Source of the DNA: Aalborgiella sp031390045
GTDB lineage: Bacteria > Pseudomonadota > Gammaproteobacteria > Burkholderiales > Burkholderiaceae_C
NCBI GenBank assembly: GCA_031390045.1
Contig: JANMTB010000211.1
Coordinates: forward strand, 1-23,242
DNA length: 23,242 bases
Direction: 5' to 3'
Position numbers and translations under genes: made by a program. The notes beneath the pieces were generated by a model. The model was not told the origin of the DNA and did no database searches. It saw only the letters and a program-made list of their open reading frames with translations. Shown here piece by piece: positions 8,644 through 17,160 of the stretch. Each line of letters starts with the position of its first letter. Position 1 is the first letter of the stretch.

Positions 8644-10130
8644 CAGGATTTCCTCTTCATGTTCCCTTCGGGCCTTGCTCTGTTATCAGAGGACGCTTCA
8701 CTCTCAAGGCAAGGGTTAGGCCCTTGCAAAACTTGCGCTGGCTTCGCTGCTGCTTTAGCTAATAACGGTGGCGTGCTGGGCATAGCGGGTGCAACTGGTA
8801 CTGATGCTCCGCCTTGAGCTACAGTACCAACGGGAGCCATTGAAACAGCAGGAGTTGCAGCAGGAGGCAAAGTACTCGCTTCAGCACCAGCAGGACGACC
8901 CGCTGGTCGGCCAAGCTCAACCACTTTGACAGCTGTGCCATCTTTTTGTACGCGTTGCTGGCCAGCGGTGATGACCTCATCACCCTCTACCAAGCCTTCT
9001 AAAATTTCAACTTTTCCTGGCTTCCGAATACCGACTTTCACCTCAACACGTTGCGTTATTTTTGTTTCTTTGTCTGTGCCTTTGTCTGCACCATCGAGCA
9101 GCTTGATGACGAACTGCTTACCGCCTTGCGGAACAATGGCCTCTTCAGGGACGACGATAGCTTTGTCGCGTTCGCTAAACACCGCATTGACACGTGCAAA
9201 CATGCCCGGACGTAACTGGTTTTGACGGTTGTCGATGCATGCCCGAATGCCGACAGATCGGCCATTGGCATCTAACATGGGGTCAATTGCTTGTATGACT
9301 GCAGTGAATTTGCGACCTGGTAAAGCGTCCATGTCCACTTGCGCTTTTTGCCCCTTTTTAACCTTGGTTTGAAAGCGCTCTGGTAAACGAAAATCGACAA
9401 ACACTGCAGCAATGTCTTCAATATTGACAATATCGCCACCGTCTTTGAGGTAATCGCCCACATTGACGGTTCGTATGCCCGTCATGCCATCAAAAGGTGC
9501 GGTAATTTTAAGTCGGGATGCCGTCGCCTGCGACAACGACAATTTTGCCTGCGCTACTTCTAAATTGGCTGCGCTTTCGTCAACAGATCGTTTGCTGATA
9601 AAGTTTTGCGCCACCAGCTCTTGGTTACGCTTGTGGTTGGCCATGGCAATCGACAATTCCGCTTGGCTTTGCTTGACTTGTGCGACCTGCAGCTGATCAT
9701 CAAACTGCACCAACAATTGGCCTTTTTTGACCCGCTCACCGTCTTTGAAATTCAGCTGCGTGATGCGACCACTCACCTCTGGACGCAGTGTCACACCCTG
9801 ACGCGATTTCAAACTGCCTACTGCCTGGGTGTCATCCGTCAGCTTCATGATTTCGACTTTGGCAGATTCAACAGAAGGCGGCCGTGGCGGGCCACTTGCA
9901 CCTGTGCCACCGCCTACGCCGCCACCAGCAGCACCCGCAGGCGTACCAGCTGGTGTCGTTGCGCCTGCAGCGGACGCGCTAGCATCGGTTTTAACTGCAT
10001 TACCGGTCACTGCAGTTTTTATTTGAGACAAGGTATCTGCTGGCGCCTTGTTTTGATACCACCAAGCAGCACCCGATGCCGCAGCAATACCAATGACAGC
10101 AATGATTGAATAGACTGATTTTGAAGCCAT
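8643..10130 (-). CDS. RND efflux periplasmic adaptor (membrane fusion protein)
   Basis: The 495-residue adaptor connects the RND permease to an outer-membrane channel. A single N-terminal membrane anchor (about residues 7-24) is followed by a low-complexity Gly/Ala/Pro linker to about residue 86. The split lipoyl domain (residues 113-150 and about 205-235, with RPEVSGRITQLNFKDGERV and ITAPFDGMTGIR) encloses a short coiled-coil hairpin, and a beta-barrel and membrane-proximal domain follow. After about residue 405 there is an unusual Ala/Pro-rich tail and a polar end (RARPEGNMKRKS) that typical AcrA-like adaptors lack. There is no lipobox, so it is anchored by the helix. It is the first gene of the efflux operon and overlaps the permease by one base. 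Specificity is unknown. Confidence 0.92.
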   Translation of the reverse strand: MASKSVYSIIAVIGIAAASGAAWWYQNKAPADTLSQIKTAVTGNAVKTDASASAAGATTPAGTPAGAAGGGVGGGTGASGPPRPPSVESAKVEIMKLTDDTQAVGSLKSRQGVTLRPEVSGRITQLNFKDGERVKKGQLLVQFDDQLQVAQVKQSQAELSIAMANHKRNQELVAQNFISKRSVDESAANLEVAQAKLSLSQATASRLKITAPFDGMTGIRTVNVGDYLKDGGDIVNIEDIAAVFVDFRLPERFQTKVKKGQKAQVDMDALPGRKFTAVIQAIDPMLDANGRSVGIRACIDNRQNQLRPGMFARVNAVFSERDKAIVVPEEAIVPQGGKQFVIKLLDGADKGTDKETKITQRVEVKVGIRKPGKVEILEGLVEGDEVITAGQQRVQKDGTAVKVVELGRPAGRPAGAEASTLPPAATPAVSMAPVGTVAQGGASVPVAPAMPSTPPLLAKAAAKPAQVLQGPNPCLESEASSDNRARPEGNMKRKS

Positions 10131-10177
10131 AGAATTAAACGCTGTCTTTTTAAGAAGTAAGCTAAGAAGTCAAGGTA

Positions 10178-10183
10178 ATTATA
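10178..10183 (-). promoter_or_regulatory. Candidate -10 box for the efflux operon
   Basis: The minus strand reads TATAAT 47 bases before the adaptor ATG, inside the 68-bp gap after rnhA. I see no well-spaced -35 box, so the call rests on the -10 match and its position. Confidence 0.25.
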
Positions 10184-10198
10184 TGCATGCTAACAGTT

Positions 10199-10654
10199 TC
10201 AACGCGCGCTTTTTAATGCTTTTTCGACGCCTAAGTTTGCCAACGCATCAGCACGCTCATTGCCCGGATCTCCCGCGTGTCCTTTGACCCAAACCCATTC
10301 AATTGTATGCCCAGCTGTATTCACCAATGCATCTAGTTTTTGCCACAAATCAACGTTTTTCACGGGCTGCTTAGCTGCTGTTTTCCAACCTCTAGCTTTC
10401 CAACTTGGCAGCCACTCGGTCATTCCTTGCAGCACATACTTGCTGTCGACGTGCAAAGCGACTTCACATGGCCTTTTCAGAGCGCTTAAAGCTTCAATCA
10501 CCCCCGTCATTTCCATACGGTTATTGGTTGTGAGTAACTCACCGCCAAAAAGTTCTTTTTCAACGTGTCCGCTTGATCTTAAAATCGCGCCCCAACCGCC
10601 CGGGCCTGGGTTGCCTTTGCATGCGCCATCGGTGTAAATAATGATTTTATTCAT
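10199..10654 (-). CDS. rnhA: Ribonuclease HI
   Basis: RNase HI cuts the RNA strand of RNA-DNA hybrids, removing R-loops and primers. The 151-residue protein matches the family length. The four catalytic carboxylates are visible: Asp9 in IYTDGACKGNPGPGGWG, Glu48 in NNRMEMT, Asp70 in HVDSKYV and Asp136 in GNERADALA. The helper His126 in KGHAGDPGN and the basic handle region (WKARGWKTAAK) are also present. The ATG lies 19 bases after the methyltransferase stop, so the pair is probably one transcript. The usual partner dnaQ is not beside it; an efflux operon follows instead. Confidence 0.96.
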   Translation of the reverse strand: MNKIIIYTDGACKGNPGPGGWGAILRSSGHVEKELFGGELLTTNNRMEMTGVIEALSALKRPCEVALHVDSKYVLQGMTEWLPSWKARGWKTAAKQPVKNVDLWQKLDALVNTAGHTIEWVWVKGHAGDPGNERADALANLGVEKALKSAR

Positions 10655-10673
10655 GAAACTCGCTGTTATTACC

Positions 10674-11495
10674 TTATTTATGATATTTTTTGGATGTAGC
10701 CGTCGTATTCATTGTCTTTCCCGCTATTGAAACAGGAGCAGTATTGGGTATTTTTGTGAGCTTTCGAATAGGGCTAATCAGACGCATACCATGTACTCGT
10801 TTCACAGCCGACACGACATAAACCGCACCTAAAATCGGCCAATAGCGTGATCCTAATTTGTCCATCCATGCAAAACGCTGCAGCATGGTTTGGCTTCGCA
10901 CAGCGGGACGAAAACAGCCAAATTCGGAAGATTCGAGTTCAAAATTCAGCAATTTCAACCAATCACGCAAGCGTCTGTAGGAAATGAATTCGCCGGCTTC
11001 AGGCAAATACAGCTCACCCAAGTTAAATTTTTTGTACAAATGGCTGCGCTTTTGCTTCAAGCCCCACAAACTGATGGGGTTGAAGCCGCATATAATCAGC
11101 CGCCCCTCAGGCACCAAGACACGCTCTGCCTCTCGCAGCGTCGCATGCGGGTCTTGGCTGAGCTCTAAACTGTGCGGCAAAACCAGCAAGTCGAGGCTAT
11201 TCTCAGGAAATGGTAAGGCTTCAAAAGCTGTAACAAAATCAGTTTTTAAATTGATTTTCCAAGAATTATTTTCGATTGTAGTCGGCGTATTTATTGATTT
11301 TAGTGCTATGTTTTTTATATCATCAGAAACCGCTATCCAGCGATGTGGCATACGGTTAGCATGCAAAGCTTGCAAATCTGGCAACCCCAACTGAAGCGCA
11401 TGGTAGCCAAAAATATCAGCCACTGTCCGCTCAAATAGCGCGTTTTCCCAGTCTAAAAGGTATTGCCCTGGAGGCGTTTTTAACCAATTTTGCAA
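10674..11495 (-). CDS. YafS-like class I SAM-dependent methyltransferase
   Basis: This 273-residue protein is a putative methyltransferase of unknown substrate. The central part shows a Methyltransf_11-type core: FPENSLDLLVLPHSLEL (motif II region), HATLREAERVLVPEGRLIICGFNP and LWGLK. The N-terminal glycine-rich SAM loop is poorly conserved, as in the YafS group. The best start is a TTG at 11495, giving MQNWLKTPPGQYLLDWE, which resembles the family N-terminus (a short helix with W and a Gly-Gln-Tyr-Leu-Leu segment). A ribosome binding site is not obvious. In E. coli yafS lies beside rnhA and gloB; here it keeps rnhA downstream, but gloB-mltD is 6.3 kb away. No other role can be inferred. Confidence 0.8.
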   Translation of the reverse strand: MQNWLKTPPGQYLLDWENALFERTVADIFGYHALQLGLPDLQALHANRMPHRWIAVSDDIKNIALKSINTPTTIENNSWKINLKTDFVTAFEALPFPENSLDLLVLPHSLELSQDPHATLREAERVLVPEGRLIICGFNPISLWGLKQKRSHLYKKFNLGELYLPEAGEFISYRRLRDWLKLLNFELESSEFGCFRPAVRSQTMLQRFAWMDKLGSRYWPILGAVYVVSAVKRVHGMRLISPIRKLTKIPNTAPVSIAGKTMNTTATSKKYHK

Positions 11496-11733
11496 ACTTC
11501 TGTACCGATCTATAGTAATTAATGAAGCATTGAGTCAAATCGAGTGGTTTAAATATGGAAAAAATTATCACTGCTCCTTTTCATCTGTGCGGTATTTCAC
11601 GCTATCGCCAGCTATATGCATATGTTCAGTTTGTTACACAACTAAATCACTCAATTAATCGGATCTTTTACCTAGAATTCTCGCAAGTTACATTTTAACT
11701 AACCTGTTTATTACCCTTAGGAGATCGTAATTC
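11496..11733. other. Intergenic region, 238 bp, between divergent genes
   Basis: This AT-rich stretch lies between the minus-strand methyltransferase and the plus-strand repeat-protein gene and must hold both promoters. I find no convincing -35/-10 pair, no RNA gene and no ORF. The only clear signal is the strong ribosome binding site TTAGGAG at 11717-11723 for the repeat-protein gene. Confidence 0.5.
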
Positions 11734-13386
11734 ATGAAGCGTTTCGTCATGACTTCCATCGCTGCTGCTGCTGCTGCTGCCTTCAGCGTTTCAGCGCAAA
11801 CTCCATCAACTGGCCCGTCCAATGCTGTTGCTGGTGAATGTTATGCCAAAGTCACCGTGCCTGCACGTTTTTAAGACGCAAACTTCACAAGTTGTGAAGC
11901 AAGCTGCTAGCTCACGTGCACGTATTGTGCCTTTGAAAATGGGCTTTGAAGATCGTGAAGAAACCGTCAGCGAAGCGACAAAACGCTACGAGCCCATCCT
12001 AGCCGTTTACAAAAACGAAACACAGCAAGTTGAAGTCAAAGCAGCCAGCGCTCGAATTGAAGGGACACCTGCCACTTACAAAACCGTGACTGAACAAGTC
12101 GTTGCAACACCGCAATCAGTGCGTTACTAGCCGATCGAGATTCCTTACCGTACATTCACTGCGCATGTGGTGGCTCGTCCAGCCGGTAGCCGCATTGAAG
12201 TGGTTCCTGTTTCGTTGAAAACCACCACCGAAAGCGTGATGATCAAGCCAGCGGCAAATAAATCATCGCAGTCCCGGCAGTTTGCGAAACTGTGACTGAG
12301 CAAGTGCTCGTTGTTGGTAAATCATCTGAGTGGAAACGTGTCAAAGCTTGGTTAAGCCAAACCACCATGGTGCGCCCAGTTAAAGGTTTCTTAAATGACA
12401 AAGGTGAAGTCACTGCTGCGGCTGCGGCTGGTGCTGGTGCTGGTGCTGATGGCAATGCTAAATTGTCGGCCGAAACTGCTGAATCGTTAAAAGCCAAAGG
12501 CGGCGCTAAAACTACCGCTTTAGTTGCTGCAAATGTGAATGGTGATGATGACGTGATGTGTTTGGTAGAAATTCCAGCTCGCTTCGAAACAGTGAGCAAG
12601 AGTGTACTGAAAACAGCTGCAACGACCCGTGAAGTTGACGTGCCTGCTGAATTTGCAACTGTGACTCGTCAAGTCGTTGACACCGCAGCTTCATTCCAGC
12701 GACTTATACGACAGTGTCACGTCAAGTGATTGACCAAACGGCAAGTACACGTGAAATCGAAATTCCAGCGACATTCAAAACTGTTAGCCGCGAAGTGATC
12801 GACACGCCAGCTGCTGCGCGCGAAGTCGTGATTGCAGCAGAATTCGGCACAGTAAGCAAACAAGTGTTGGAACAGGCTGCCAAATCAACAACCATCGCGA
12901 TCCCAGCAGAGTTCCGTACGGTTACTCGTCAAGTGCAAGATGTGGCGCCGTCGTCTCGCGAAATCCCTGTGGCTGAGCAAACTCGCCAAGTGACTAACCG
13001 CGTGCTCGTATCGGCTGCTTCACAGCGCAAGATCAAAGTAGTGCAGTCTCTAAAGCGATGACGCGTCGCTTGATCGATACACCCGCCAGCACACGTGAAA
13101 TTGACGTGCCAGCTGTATACAAGACTGTGAAACGTCAAGTGATTGACACTGAGGCTACCGTACGTGAAGTTGCTGTACCAGCGGTAACACGCAAAGTGCG
13201 CCTGCCTATCGTTGCTGAGCAAGCTAAAGTTGAAACAGACACTGTGCCGGAACAATACAGCACCGTCTCTAAAACTGTCAAAGTAAGCGATGCATCGGTT
13301 GAATGGCGCAGCATTTTTTGCGAAGTCAACACCACGCCCGCTAAAGTACGTGAGATTAAAGAACCTTTGAAGAAAGCTGGCTTTAA
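11734..13386 (+). pseudogene. Decayed gene for secreted 23-residue-repeat, peptidoglycan-binding protein (N-terminal part)
   Basis: A good ribosome binding site precedes the ATG. A signal peptide follows (MKRFVMTSIAAAAAAAFSVSAQ, encoded partly by a GCT microsatellite). The mature part begins with GECYAKVTVPARF and, once frames are joined, consists of 18 units of exactly 23 residues, such as REIEIPATFKTVSREVIDT plus PAAA. There are two arrays of 7 and 11 units, separated by a linker with an Ala/Gly-rich stretch; each array opens with a Cys segment and ends with EWKR or EWRS. I see five lesions: one extra T near 11872, nonsense TAG at 12128, one lost A near 12260, a loss of about 16 bases near 12693, and one lost base near 13042. 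The 4.1-kb transposon then splits the gene in the last domain. Its role is unknown; the layout suggests a cell-envelope structural protein. Confidence 0.85.
13382..13386. repeat. Left target-site duplication TTTAA
   Basis: TTTAA directly precedes the left outer IS end and recurs at 17498-17502 directly after the right outer end. Collapsing the two copies restores the codons for KKAGFNPGNTDG. Confidence 0.85.
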
Positions 13387-13399
13387 CCGAGATTGTTCA

Positions 13400-14743
13400 T
13401 TAGAGATTTTTCACCGCAGGCGTGAGCTTCACCGGTTCCCCGGCATTGGCCCAAAGCCCTTCAAACCAGGGTCTTCGTTTGCGAGCGACGGCCAAGCGAA
13501 ACGTCTGCTTGGTATTCTTTGTGTTGTCATCCCACAGCGCCCCGACGGCCAGCACCTGATGGTGCAACGTTGGGAGCGTGTTGTGTACCTTCTGGCGCAT
13601 CACAGTGTGGCGAAACACACTCATCAGGTTGTACGCCAGCATCGTCACCCCCAACGCCGCCTCAGTGGCCCAGAAGTCACGCAACACAAAACTGCCCAAG
13701 CCAAAGTCCGCCTTGAGCTCCTTGATCCGGTTCTCACAGTCTGAGCGCCCCCGGTACAGGCGCCACACCTCCAGCGCAGGCAAACTCAAATCGGTCAGCA
13801 TTGCCCCGTAGCGCCAGCCCTGCAGATCGGGATCATCGGCAAACAGCGACAACGTCTTGCCCGCCACCGCACCGGCTTTGCGTTTGACGTGCTGGCGCAC
13901 CACCACCAGACGTTGTGGCGCATCCCAGCCATGCGGCTGGTAGCTCAACTCAGAGACTTCCAGTCCCATTTCGACTTGCTGCCATTTGCACTGATCCACA
14001 ATGGCTTGCTGCAACGCCTGCATCAGGCGCGCGCTGATGATGTGGCTGATCTTTTTGGCTTGGAGAAGGGCCACTATGGTCTTGTCGTAAAAGCCGCTGT
14101 CGGCGCGAAACAGGCCCACTGTTGTGGCGCCCAGGTTCACCAGTGTGGGCTCGATAAAGCTCTACACGTTGTTGGATGAACTGGTGTTGCCCGGGCGTAG
14201 CCAGAAGTTAGCCACCAGTCGCCAGTCGGCCACAAACGCCAGTAGCGGGTGGTGGCTGGCGCGGCCATGGTGTTTGGGGTTGTAGCCTTTCTCCACGCCT
14301 TCGATCTGGCCACCCCAGCGGTTCAAGACGGTAGAGTCCACATCCAAGGAGATGGGGTTCAATCGCAGTTTGTCAAACAGCCAGCGGTAGCTGCTGGCCT
14401 GAACCCGGGTAGCGATTGGTTGGTCAAAACGCTGAAACAACCTGACGATGGTTTTGTGCCCTGCTGCATGGCCCCAATCAAACAGGCGCACCAGCGTTGC
14501 ATCCAAGCGCGTGATGTCGGCGTGGGCAAAGCGAGCTGCTCCGCACCAGATGCTGACGATCATTTGCTCGATGAGTTGCTCTGGGCGGTACCCCCGGTTG
14601 GAGCCAGGCTGGGGTAACTGCCAGCTTTGCAGTGCTTCGTGCAAGCCCATGCCGTCGAGCATGCGTTTCAATAGCGCCAGACCGCCCCAGGCGGTGACTT
14701 CGCGGGAGGTGAACTTGAGGTCAAAGGGGGTGTCAGGTCGCAT
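13400..14743 (-). pseudogene. IS1380-family transposase with in-frame amber codon
   Basis: From the ATG at 14743 (preceded by AAGGACGGAG) the frame spans 447 codons, the usual size for IS1380 transposases. A TAG at 14162-14164 (codon 194) splits it into two same-frame parts, most simply a Gln codon changed by one base in the context SNNV-stop-SFIEP. DDE elements are visible: LDVDSTVL in the first part, RADSGFYDKT and the YRGRSDCENRIKELK region in the second. No frameshift is involved, so readthrough could give full-length protein; otherwise it is inactive. A separate ORF start at an ATG (14140) would yield only the C-terminal 246 residues. Confidence 0.85.
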
Positions 14744-14790
14744 CTCCGTCCTTGAAATAGAATACAAGTCGTTGATTCAATTGAGAAATC

Positions 14791-14807
14791 CTAATGGCAT
14801 CCATTAG
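14791..14807. repeat. Palindrome resembling the IS end
   Basis: CTAATGGCATCCATTAG is a perfect 7-bp inverted repeat around CAT, about 58 bases inside the IS end. Its arms copy the first seven bases (CTAATGG) of the terminal repeat. Confidence 0.7.
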
Positions 14808-15004
14808 AAACTCTCCAAAACTCCACTGCCCTTGGGGGGGCCGCTCATGATCGCACGACCGGGGCTAATGGACAATCTCGGTTTAATCATCGGCATCAGA
14901 ATCTCTATTTGGCTATGCTAAAGTTATCCAGAAAGAATCCTCTTTAATTTCATTTGCTTCCTAAGACCCTATTTTTTTAACCCAAGCAATTTCAAAGGTA
15001 TCGC

Positions 15005-16366
15005 ATGACCACCAATCGCCGGGACATTCTCAAATACACCGCCGCGGCTGCCGCTGCGGCAGCACTGCACACCAGCTTTGCCCAAAACGCCGCGACAGGG
15101 ATCGACCCGCGTGACCGCGTCTTCATCACCAACGAAGACTCCAACACACTGGTGGTGATTGATCCACGGACCAACACGGTGGAAACCACCATCAACCTGA
15201 CCAGTTTTGACGAAGATGCCCGCCCGCCATTTCGCTACATCACCGCGGGCATCGCGCCGACCCATGCGGTCATGATCCACAAACCGCTGTACCACGGCTG
15301 CATTGACGCCCACGGTGCCGTGCCGTCGCCCGATGGCCGCTTGCTGGCCACCAGCGGCCGAGGTTCCAGCAATATTTACCTGATCGACGCCGTGGAAAAG
15401 CGCGTGATTGGCAACACGCCCAACCCGTCTGCCGGCCCCTCCACCAACCCCGAGCGCCTGTCCAGCGGCATCCTGCTGGGGCGTGAGCCCCACGAGCCCA
15501 CCTTCAGCCGCAATGGCAAGGAACTCTGGGTCACCTTGCGTGGAGAGGACCGCATCGCCATCCTGAGTGTGGATCGCGCGCTGCTGCAATTGCGCGGCTC
15601 GGACGTGTCGGCGGTGCGCCAGTTCCTGCCCACGCTGAATGGCCCGGCCCAGGTCTGGTTCAACCGCGAAGGCACGCTGGCTTTTGTGGCTAGCCAGAAG
15701 GTGGCCAAGGTGGACGTGTTTCGTGTCAACCCGGGTGCCGACGGCCATTCGCAGCCGCAGCGCCTAACCACGCTCGACATCAGCGCGCAGGACAAGCTGG
15801 GCTTCACACCTTTCATGAAGACCACACCGGACGGCGCTGAGGTCTGGTTCTCCCACAAGCTGGCTGATACCGTGTCGTGCCGTTCGACGCGTGAGGGATT
15901 TGACCTGCTCGATAGCGTGTCCTTGGGCAACCTGGGGCGGCCCAACCATGTGGAGTTTGTCGCCAACGCCAAGGGCAGTGTGATGTATGCTAGCCTGGCG
16001 CGGGTGGACGACAGCGGCCCTGGCGGCGTGGCATCGAGCCAGATTGCGGTCATTGACCGCAGCGCCAAAACCGGTGAACGCAAGATGGTTGGCAGCTTTT
16101 TCAGCCATGGCCGCGAATCGCATGGCCTGTCGACCAACCCAGACAAAACCTTGCTCTATGTGGCGCATGAGCAGGATGAATTGCCCGGCACACCGAATGC
16201 CGGCCAGACTGTGTGCAGTGCGTTTGATGTCAGCAACCCGTTCAAACCCGAGTTCATCGCGCAGATTCCCCTAGGCAACCTGAATCTGCCGTCGGGCGGG
16301 CTGCGCAACAAGAAGAGCATCAACCTGGTGTACGTGCGCCCTGGCGTGAAAGGGCAAACAGCATGA
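15005..16366 (+). CDS. Tat-exported YncE-like beta-propeller protein
   Basis: The 453-residue protein begins with a twin-arginine signal (NRRDILKYTAAAAAAAAL, Arg5-Arg6) ending near SFAQN, so it is probably exported folded to the periplasm. The mature part shows successive propeller blades typical of the YVTN/YncE family: VFITNEDSNTLVVIDPRT, AVPSPDGRLLATSGRGSSN, PTFSRNGKELWVTLRGED, VWFNREGTLAFVASQK, TTPDGAEVWFSHKLAD and LSTNPDKTLLYVAHEQDE. No catalytic residues or heme motifs are apparent. AAAGG precedes the ATG. It is the first cargo gene and overlaps the DUF305 gene by ATGA. Base composition is visibly richer in GC than the flanking chromosome, indicating transfer from a higher-GC source. 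Function is unknown; a scaffold or metal-binding role is inference only. Confidence 0.82.
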   Translation: MTTNRRDILKYTAAAAAAAALHTSFAQNAATGIDPRDRVFITNEDSNTLVVIDPRTNTVETTINLTSFDEDARPPFRYITAGIAPTHAVMIHKPLYHGCIDAHGAVPSPDGRLLATSGRGSSNIYLIDAVEKRVIGNTPNPSAGPSTNPERLSSGILLGREPHEPTFSRNGKELWVTLRGEDRIAILSVDRALLQLRGSDVSAVRQFLPTLNGPAQVWFNREGTLAFVASQKVAKVDVFRVNPGADGHSQPQRLTTLDISAQDKLGFTPFMKTTPDGAEVWFSHKLADTVSCRSTREGFDLLDSVSLGNLGRPNHVEFVANAKGSVMYASLARVDDSGPGGVASSQIAVIDRSAKTGERKMVGSFFSHGRESHGLSTNPDKTLLYVAHEQDELPGTPNAGQTVCSAFDVSNPFKPEFIAQIPLGNLNLPSGGLRNKKSINLVYVRPGVKGQTA

Positions 16367-16809
16367 GCTCCGGCCGCAGGGCCAGCGCCGGGTTCACGCT
16401 CGGCCTGGCGCTCATCCTGGGTGCGGGTGCCCACAGCGTCATGGCTCAGTCCGCTCACGGGCATGACCCTGCGGCCATAAAGGCTCCTGCAGCGCCGGGA
16501 TTTCAAAGCGATATGGACGCCGGCATGGCGCGCATGATGCAGGACATGCATGCGCCAGGCTACAGCGGCAACGTCGATATTGACTTTCTGGTGATGATGA
16601 TTCCGCACCATGCCGGCGCGGTTGACATGGCCCGCCTGGTGTTGCAGCACGGGCGTGACCCGGCCACCCGCCAGCTGGCGGAAGAGATCATTGCAGGGCA
16701 GACCATCGAGATCGAAAGCATGACGCGGCGGCTTGCGGTGCTGCGTCATACCCAAACCACCTGCCAAGCGCCGGAGTTCCCGGCGCTTGGCGGTACCCGC
16801 GGGGACTGA
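16363..16809 (+). CDS. Secreted DUF305 protein
   Basis: The 148-residue protein has an N-terminal signal peptide (about residues 1-29, ending AHSVMAQS) and a DUF305 domain. The diagnostic FLVMMIPHHAGAVDMARL segment includes His82-His83, followed by helices LAEEIIAGQTIEIESMTRRL. The fold is a ferritin-like helical bundle, and some family members have been linked to copper binding. A HGHDP segment just after the signal adds further histidines. The gene overlaps the propeller gene by four bases, so the two are translationally coupled. A 76-bp gap with a good ribosome binding site leads to the molybdoenzyme fragment. Confidence 0.85.
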   Translation: MSSGRRASAGFTLGLALILGAGAHSVMAQSAHGHDPAAIKAPAAPGFQSDMDAGMARMMQDMHAPGYSGNVDIDFLVMMIPHHAGAVDMARLVLQHGRDPATRQLAEEIIAGQTIEIESMTRRLAVLRHTQTTCQAPEFPALGGTRGD

Positions 16810-16885
16810 TTGTCTCAGCGCAAAACTGAAAGCACCTGATTTTTCTTGACGCTTTCTGTACAAAGACCAGCTCAAGGAGACCTGC

Positions 16886-17160
16886 ATGAACCGACCCACC
16901 CAACTTCAACGCAGCCGCCTGCTGGCAGGCGGTGCAGGGGCACTGGCCACCGCCACGCTCGGCGGCTGGAGTACCGCTGCCCTGACGCAAAGCGCCGCCA
17001 GCATTAAGCTGCCTTATGTCAATGGCAAGCGTTCCCTCGTCGCTTTTCCTGAAAAGCGGCCGATGATTGTGCTGGCCTCGCTCCCCCTCAGCTGGAAACG
17101 CCGTGGGGGGGGGTGTTCAACGAGGGCATCATCACACCAAATGACGCTTTCTTCCTGCGC
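16886..17160 (+). pseudogene. Sulfite-oxidase-type molybdoenzyme, N-terminal fragment
   Basis: AAGGAG precedes an ATG whose product starts with a signal sequence (MNRPTQLQRSRLLAGGAGAL) and continues KLPYVNGKRSLVAFPEKRPM. The next part, in a different frame, reads PPQLETPW, then VFNEGIITPNDAFFLR, the hallmark N-terminus of SorA/SoxC-like sulfite oxidases. The shift fits one C lost from the run at 17083-17087. The protein breaks off at DAFFLR, where the IS remnant begins, so the molybdopterin-binding and dimerisation domains are gone and the gene cannot be functional. The original enzyme was likely periplasmic. A run of nine G at 17105-17113 next to the shift is another possible error site. Confidence 0.78.

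Larger units (their letters stand above)
13387..14881 (-). mobile_element. IS1380-like insertion sequence, full length
   Basis: The element is 1495 bp with 17-bp terminal inverted repeats at 13387-13403 and 14865-14881, differing at one base. Both ends abut TTTAA (13382-13386 and 14882-14886). It holds one transposase gene on the minus strand whose stop codon lies inside the left repeat. The transposase carries an internal amber codon. Confidence 0.88.

Noticed and set aside
8713..8729. Imperfect palindrome CAAGGGTTAGGCCCTTG near the end of the adaptor gene
   Set aside because: It is short, lies in coding sequence with no T tract, and no second copy was seen in the window.
11576..11602. A stretch (CATCTGTGCGGTATTTCAC) that I recall also occurs in the pUC plasmid backbone
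   Set aside because: The match as I remember it covers only about 19 bases and the flanks differ; there is no other vector sequence. It cannot be verified without a search, so contamination is not claimed.
12410..12450. Possible microsatellite or CRISPR-like array in the GCTGGTGCTGGTGCT stretch
   Set aside because: It is a short coding Ala/Gly tract in the linker of the repeat protein, without spacers or regular unit length.
11822..13744. Separate small proteins encoded by consecutive ORFs of the repeat region
   Set aside because: Each ORF continues the 23-residue period of the previous one in another frame, has no ribosome binding site of its own, and the last runs into the IS; they are pieces of one broken gene.
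14969..16899. Long minus-strand ORFs opposite the propeller and DUF305 genes
   Set aside because: They are shadow frames caused by high GC content; the plus-strand proteins have signal peptides, family motifs and ribosome binding sites.
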